From Spirochaetaceae bacterium (lineage in GTDB: Bacteria; Spirochaetota; Spirochaetia; DSM-27196; Alkalispirochaetaceae), in the NCBI GenBank assembly GCA_007695175.1, contig REEH01000157.1, positions 1 to 35,575 of the forward strand: a DNA stretch of 35,575 bases, read 5' to 3'. Numbering within the stretch: the stretch's first letter is position 1; each line of letters starts with the position of its first letter. Shown here in pieces: positions 31,353 to 35,575 of this stretch. Below the pieces are notes generated by a model. The model was not told where the DNA came from, made no database searches, and saw nothing but the letters and a program-made list of their open reading frames with translations. A program made the translations under genes and the position numbers.

Positions 31353-32956
31353 GATGTGTTTCCTCCATTGGTATTCAGATCTGATAGATGAGCCCCCACG
31401 CGCAGGGCGTTGGCTGCGATGGTGAGGGCCGGGTTGACCGCTGCGGAGGAGGGAAAGACGCTCCCGTCCACCACGTAGAGGTTTTCCACCTCGTGAGAGC
31501 GGCAGTTGCGATCCAGAACAGCGGTTCGGGGATCGTTGCCGAAGCGGATCGTTCCCACCTGGTGCTGGATCGTCCGGGGCTCCGGCTGCCGTTCCAGTAC
31601 AAACCAGAAGCCACACCGCCTGAGGACGCGCCGGAACCGGCGGACCAGCTGCCGGTGCACCCCCATGTTGTTGAGTTTTCGGGTGAGACGGATCGCGGCC
31701 TGCGACGGCGGCCCGTCGCCCTCCACCTCGAGTGGCTCCACCCGGTTCTCCGGATCAGGGCGATCCTCCGACATCAGCCAGAAATCAAAACTGCGGCGAG
31801 CGATCCAGCGGCGGAAGAGCTTCACCATCGGTCTGGGACTTCGGGCGAGGTTCTCCGGCAGGACCTTGCCGCGCATCTGGATATTGCCGAGGTCATACCA
31901 GTCGTTTATGGCCAGGGTCTTCTGGAACCCTGTTCTGTTGAGTCGAAAGGGGTGTACCGCCATCAGGACGGTGTTGTTGTGAGCCATGAAGTTGCGCCCT
32001 GCCTGGCCGGAGCCGTTGGCCAGGCCCTGAGGATGACGGGGGGTCGCCGATCGCAGGAGCAGACTCGCTGAATTGGCGGCTCCCGCGGCGAGGGCAACCA
32101 CCCCCCCGGCGTCGGCCAAAGGGGAGTTGGCCAAAGCGGGGTCGGCAAGACGAGCTACCTGATCCTGACCATGGTGGTGGTAGTGTACTGCGGTAATCCG
32201 CCGCCCCTCCTGGTCGTGCTCAAGGCGCTCTACCCGCGCTTCCGTAAGCAGGGTGATCGACACCGCCCCCTCCCGCAGGGCGGGACGCAAGAAGGCGCTC
32301 TCTCCGTCGCCCTTGGCGCGAATCTTGCACGGAAAGCCGTCGCAGGGGCTTCCCTTGCGGCAGTGACCCCCGTTGCCCTGATGCACCGCAATGGGCAGCG
32401 GAAAAGGATGCAGCCCGGCTTGCTTCAGGCGTTCCCGAAGCCAGGCGATATCCGGTTCGTCTTCCAGGGGGGGATGGGGATATGGCGGTGTCGGCGCGGC
32501 CGCCGCCGTAGTGGCCGGATCGGTCGGATCTGCCCCACGCAGCCCGTGGACGCGCATGCGCTCCTCGGCCAGATCGTACCATGGAGCCAACTCTTCATAG
32601 CTGATCGGCCACGCCGGGGCCGTGCCGTCGGCAAAGCGTCTCTGGGCGAAGTCCTGCCTGCGCAGGCGGAACGCGCTGCCTCCAAAAAACTTGCTGCTGC
32701 CACCCACGTTGTAGTACACCCGGGGCCGAAAGGGCGATCCATCCCCATCAAGCCACATCTCCGGTGGCTCATAGCGGCCTTGAGTGACCACCGCATCAGG
32801 GTCCCAGTTTTCGGTCTCCTGCGGGACGTAATTGCCTCTCTCGAGGATCAGAATCTTCAGGCCGCTCTTCCGCAGGGACCACGCCAAGGCGCTTCCGCCC
32901 AGGCCGGCACCGATAATGATTACATCCCACGTGCCGGCAGGCCACGACTCAGACAT
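31337..32956 (-). CDS. GMC-type FAD-dependent sugar/alcohol oxidoreductase
   Basis: A 539-residue GMC flavoprotein. The FAD-binding motif is VIIIGAGLGGSALAWSL, followed by LILERGNYVP, and VYYNVGGSSKFFGGSAFRLR is the second FAD segment. A Cys-rich patch (GHCRKGSPCDGFPCK) is present mid-protein. The C-terminal catalytic region has QHQVGTIRFGNDP (His) and YVVDGSVFPSSAAVNPALTIAANAL (Asn as partner), the His/Asn pair of pyranose/glucoside-oxidising members. It may oxidise a sugar or cyclitol hydroxyl to a ketone. There is no signal peptide. The longer frame to 33136 lies inside the GRE gene; ATG 32956 overlaps the GRE stop by 8 bases. A pentapeptide repeat (LADPA LANSP LADAG) interrupts the protein. 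Confidence 0.88.
   Translation of the reverse strand: MSESWPAGTWDVIIIGAGLGGSALAWSLRKSGLKILILERGNYVPQETENWDPDAVVTQGRYEPPEMWLDGDGSPFRPRVYYNVGGSSKFFGGSAFRLRRQDFAQRRFADGTAPAWPISYEELAPWYDLAEERMRVHGLRGADPTDPATTAAAAPTPPYPHPPLEDEPDIAWLRERLKQAGLHPFPLPIAVHQGNGGHCRKGSPCDGFPCKIRAKGDGESAFLRPALREGAVSITLLTEARVERLEHDQEGRRITAVHYHHHGQDQVARLADPALANSPLADAGGVVALAAGAANSASLLLRSATPRHPQGLANGSGQAGRNFMAHNNTVLMAVHPFRLNRTGFQKTLAINDWYDLGNIQMRGKVLPENLARSPRPMVKLFRRWIARRSFDFWLMSEDRPDPENRVEPLEVEGDGPPSQAAIRLTRKLNNMGVHRQLVRRFRRVLRRCGFWFVLERQPEPRTIQHQVGTIRFGNDPRTAVLDRNCRSHEVENLYVVDGSVFPSSAAVNPALTIAANALRVGAHLSDLNTNGGNTSWHES
32105..32149 (-). repeat. 15-bp in-frame repeat inside the GMC gene
   Basis: Three 15-bp units (32149-32135, 32134-32120, 32119-32105) encode LADPA, LANSP and LADAG. 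Same period as the intergenic arrays at 10632 and 13558. Confidence 0.75.
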
Positions 32957-35372
32957 CGTGCTCCGTGCGCGCGATGATATCGTTCTGTGCCTCCGGTGAG
33001 AGGGTGGTGAAGAACGCCGAGTAGCCGGCCACGCGCACAACCAGGTCCCGGTATTCCTCGGGACGCTCCTGCGCCGCCAGAAGCGTCTCGCGGTCCACCA
33101 CGTTGTACTGTACGTGCCATCCGGCGAGTTCCCCAAAGAATGCGCGCAGGAGGTGCGCCAGCTTCACCGAGGTATCCCGGTTATCAAAGATCGCGGGCGG
33201 CACTTTCTGGTTGAGGAGCACTCCTCCCAGAATCTTCGCCGTAGGCAGCTTGGCAATGGAGTGGAATACCGCCGTGGGACCGGCTATGTCCGTTCCTGCC
33301 GACGGGGAGGCCCCTTCAGCCAGCGGCGTGCCGGCCTTGCGTCCGTCCGGTGAGGCCGGAACCACCGCGCCGGAGGGAACATTTGCGGAGATGCTGGACG
33401 TGCCGGCGTAGTAACGACACCCGATCGGCCCGCGGCCTTCACGGATTGTGCGGTAGTGCTCCAGCTCGTCGATATAGCAGTTGTACGCTTGCACCACGAG
33501 ATCGTCCACGTAATCGCTGTCGTTGCCGTATTTGGGAGCCTGGTGGAGCAGCATCAGGCGCACGGCTTCGCCCGCCTTACCTTCAAAATTGGTTTCCAGG
33601 TGGTGCATCAGGTCCGCCGCGGAGAGCTTCTGCTCTTCAAAGACAAGTTTGCGAATCGCCGCGAGGGAGTTTCCCAGGTTGGCGATACCAACCTGCAGGC
33701 CCGAGACGAAGTCATACTTGGAGCCCCCCTCGTGTACGGTGAGGCCCCGGTCGATGCAATCATCAACGAACGCGGAGCAGAGAATATCCGGCGCTTCCGC
33801 TTCCAGCACGAGATCTATGGCGGTGTCGATCGCGATCCCCGCCCGGGCGTACTGAGCAATCTGCCTCTTCCACGCGTCCATCACCTGATCAAAGGAGGTG
33901 AACTCCGGCAACGATCCGATGCCGGGAAAAAAGCGTTTGCCCGAGATCGTATCGGTGCCGTCGTTGATCGCTGCGAGAAAGACGCGCATGAAGTTGATGA
34001 AGTGCTTGCCCGTGCAGCGGTATCCCCACTTGCCGGGGACCGCTACCTCGATGCAGCCGATCGCGGAATAGTCGCAGGCGTCCTCTTCCTCCACACCAAG
34101 GTTCATGAAAGCAGGAATCACGATCTCGTCGTTGTTGAATGCGGGCATGCCGAACCCCTTGCGTACCACCGCGAGGCATTCCTGCAGAAACTCGTCGCTC
34201 ATCTCCTTGTGGAAGCGCACGGAGAGGTTGGGCTGCGTCAGCATCGTTTCCCCAACGGAGCGGAGGATGAGAAAACTCAAGTCGTTTACAGCGTCTTTCC
34301 TGTCCCTAGTCTGCCCGCCGATCGTAACGTTCTGGTAGAGGGGACCGCCCGCGGAGTAGCGCGTGTGCGACCAGGAACGGATCTTGCTGACCGAGAGAAG
34401 ATTGATCCAGGTGTTCTCCAGCAGTTCCATCGCAAAATCGGCGGTGATCCGCCCTGCCTCACGATCCGCGCGATAGAAGGGATAGAGATACTGGTCCATG
34501 CGCCCAAGGGATACGGAATGACCATTGCTCTCGATCTGGAGTACCAGCTGGATAAACCAGGTGAGCTGCAGCGCCTGGTGGAATGTGGCCGGCGGCGCGT
34601 CGATAATGGCGCGACAGTTGGACTCGATCTGCAGAAGCTCCCCGCGACGCGACGCGTCCGGGGTAGCATCGGGATCCCGCGCCAGATCACCGGCCAGATC
34701 CGCGTACCGCCCGATAAAGGACTGCAGCGCGCGCAGCGCGATCTCCAGCGACCGATAGAACGCTTCCTTCCGAACACCCTCCCGGGTGGTCGGATCGCAC
34801 GCAGCATGGTGGTCCCGAACGCGATGAATGTAGTCACCAAGCCCCCGTTCGAGCAGCGTTTCCGCGTTGATCGCGATGTGGGCATCCCCCGAGGTGAGGT
34901 TGCCCTCGGCGCGGATGATGCCTGTCTCGTGGATCTCCCGCAGGTGCGGCACCATGAGAGCGCGCCCCTTGTCCAGGGTGGTCCTGCCGCGCCACCAGCG
35001 GCAGATTTCCAGGAGCTCCCGCTTGACCTCCGGTGCAGGCAGAAAACGGTCGCCCGGACGCTTCTCAAACTCATCAATCTCCTTCTCGATCCATTCCACG
35101 GCGTATTCCGGAAAGATCGGAGCGGCCCGGAGGCTGGAAGAATGGTTGCCCACGATGAGCGACCCGGGCTCGATGAATATCGTCATGCCCTGAAGCGTCT
35201 TTTCCAGAGCGAGGGCACGCTGGATAATCACGGGCTGCTGAGGGTTGTCCCGGTACGCTTCGGTGTAGAACCGTGCCCGTTCAAGGCAGATTGCAGGCTT
35301 TGCCTGCAGCACGCGATCGCGCAGAATCTGTATCCGTTGAGTATACCCACCGCCGTTAACCGGAGCATCCAT
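32949..35372 (-). CDS. Glycyl radical enzyme, PflD/YbiW-like class
   Basis: An 807-residue GRE. The glycyl loop RVAGYSAFF carries Gly783, 25 residues from the end. The active loop SAIGCIEVAVPGKWGYRCTG has Cys440 and Glu442, with His165 in SGDAHIAIN. Unlike the other GRE here, the position of the dehydratase Asp is occupied by the KWGYRCTG stretch, so the chemistry differs. From memory this loop resembles E. coli PflD and YbiW, which are reported to open 1,5-anhydrohexitol 6-phosphates to 1-deoxyfructose 6-phosphate. This assignment is unverified. It is not pyruvate formate-lyase (single Cys). ATG 35372 has AGGAGG about 9 bases upstream. First gene of a GRE-GMC-RmlD operon without its own activase. 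Confidence 0.92.
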   Translation of the reverse strand: MDAPVNGGGYTQRIQILRDRVLQAKPAICLERARFYTEAYRDNPQQPVIIQRALALEKTLQGMTIFIEPGSLIVGNHSSSLRAAPIFPEYAVEWIEKEIDEFEKRPGDRFLPAPEVKRELLEICRWWRGRTTLDKGRALMVPHLREIHETGIIRAEGNLTSGDAHIAINAETLLERGLGDYIHRVRDHHAACDPTTREGVRKEAFYRSLEIALRALQSFIGRYADLAGDLARDPDATPDASRRGELLQIESNCRAIIDAPPATFHQALQLTWFIQLVLQIESNGHSVSLGRMDQYLYPFYRADREAGRITADFAMELLENTWINLLSVSKIRSWSHTRYSAGGPLYQNVTIGGQTRDRKDAVNDLSFLILRSVGETMLTQPNLSVRFHKEMSDEFLQECLAVVRKGFGMPAFNNDEIVIPAFMNLGVEEEDACDYSAIGCIEVAVPGKWGYRCTGKHFINFMRVFLAAINDGTDTISGKRFFPGIGSLPEFTSFDQVMDAWKRQIAQYARAGIAIDTAIDLVLEAEAPDILCSAFVDDCIDRGLTVHEGGSKYDFVSGLQVGIANLGNSLAAIRKLVFEEQKLSAADLMHHLETNFEGKAGEAVRLMLLHQAPKYGNDSDYVDDLVVQAYNCYIDELEHYRTIREGRGPIGCRYYAGTSSISANVPSGAVVPASPDGRKAGTPLAEGASPSAGTDIAGPTAVFHSIAKLPTAKILGGVLLNQKVPPAIFDNRDTSVKLAHLLRAFFGELAGWHVQYNVVDRETLLAAQERPEEYRDLVVRVAGYSAFFTTLSPEAQNDIIARTEHDV

Positions 35373-35396
35373 GTCTCTCGTCCTCCTGACACCTCA

Positions 35397-35425
35397 AGCA
35401 TATCAGGGTTTTATATGTAAGTCAA
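35397..35425 (-). promoter_or_regulatory. Promoter of the second GRE operon
   Basis: On the minus strand TTGACT (35420-35425), a 17-base spacer and TATGCT (35397-35402), with AGGAGG in the leader. The hexamers are identical to those of the first GRE operon (18924-18951). Confidence 0.7.
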
Positions 35426-35479
35426 TTATTTACGAACGCAACCCCTGGTCCGATTTTCGAGAGGCGCCGGCACATGTCG

Positions 35480-35488
35480 TGTTATAAT
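35480..35488 (+). promoter_or_regulatory. Extended -10 of the alcohol dehydrogenase gene, leaderless
   Basis: TGTTATAAT, a perfect extended -10, ends 5 bases before ATG 35494. There is no Shine-Dalgarno, and transcription would start at about the A of the ATG. Confidence 0.6.
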
Positions 35489-35493
35489 TTCTC

Positions 35494-35575
35494 ATGCAAC
35501 CCTTTCAACTACACATACCCACGAAGATACAGTTTGGTGAAGGCGCACTCAGGACTCTGGGTGAGGAAGCGCGCG
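35494..35575 (+). CDS. Iron-containing alcohol dehydrogenase, N-terminal fragment
   Basis: Only 27 codons are visible before the window ends. They read MQPFQLHIPTKIQFGEGAL then RTLGEEA, the characteristic start of group III iron-dependent alcohol dehydrogenases (pattern F-x-x-P-T-K-I-x-F-G-x-G). These reduce aldehydes or ketones with NAD(P)H. Divergent from the second GRE operon, it is well placed to reduce a small carbonyl product such as propanal, 3-hydroxypropanal or hydroxyacetone and so reoxidise NADH. This role is inferred. The 3' part lies outside the window. Confidence 0.85.
   Translation, partial: MQPFQLHIPTKIQFGEGALRTLGEEAR

Noticed and set aside
33456-35420. 654-residue open frame antisense to the second GRE gene
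   Set aside because: It is an exact antisense of a clear GRE with conserved motifs. Long antisense frames are expected at this GC content, and the translation has no recognisable domain.

Overview
The window looks like chromosomal DNA of a GC-rich, probably anaerobic, sugar-fermenting spirochaete (Spirochaeta/Alkalispirochaeta-like). This is inferred, not proven. It rests on the high GC content, periplasmic signal peptides of the ...VFAGG... style without a lipobox, an outer-membrane barrel candidate, a FecR-domain protein, a DUF1576 membrane protein, a CBS-type family II pyrophosphatase and two glycyl radical enzymes (GREs). No rRNA, tRNA, CRISPR array, transposase or phage gene was seen.

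Layout. 1-7245 (minus strand): a ROK kinase, an HD-type Ppx/GppA phosphatase, polyphosphate kinase 1 and an outer-membrane barrel candidate form one compact operon. Downstream of it, a lipoprotein and a FecR-domain protein have their own promoter. 7285-10622 (plus): a NadR-like NMN adenylyltransferase whose kinase half has lost its P-loop, then NfeD and two tandem SPFH proteins. 10711-11646 (minus): an exported SH3-like protein. 11810-13539 (plus): a DUF1576 membrane protein, probably started at CTG, and a small partner. 13751-15106 (minus): a sodium:alanine symporter. 15270-18817 (plus): CBS-pyrophosphatase, OsmC, a thioredoxin-fold protein and a methyltransferase.

18976-35575 is a catabolic island. 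A plus-strand operon encodes a ribulose-phosphate-epimerase-like barrel, a Gfo/Idh/MocA oxidoreductase, a glycerol-dehydratase-type GRE, its radical SAM activase and a ROK kinase. It converges on a minus-strand ABC sugar importer (binding protein and two permeases, no ATPase). A divergent ROK kinase and DeoR-type regulator follow. A minus-strand operon then holds a second, different GRE (PflD/YbiW-like loop), a GMC flavoprotein and an RmlD-like reductase, with an iron-dependent alcohol dehydrogenase starting divergently at the right edge. The likely theme is uptake, phosphorylation, redox/epimerisation and radical C-O cleavage of a sugar or polyol, with the resulting carbonyl reduced by an alcohol dehydrogenase. 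The substrate cannot be read from the sequence.

Two further patterns recur. Many first genes of transcription units have a -10 hexamer only 5-9 bases before the start codon and no Shine-Dalgarno, which suggests leaderless mRNAs. Short GC-rich tandem repeats with periods of 15 or 18 bp occur in intergenic regions and, in frame, inside genes.
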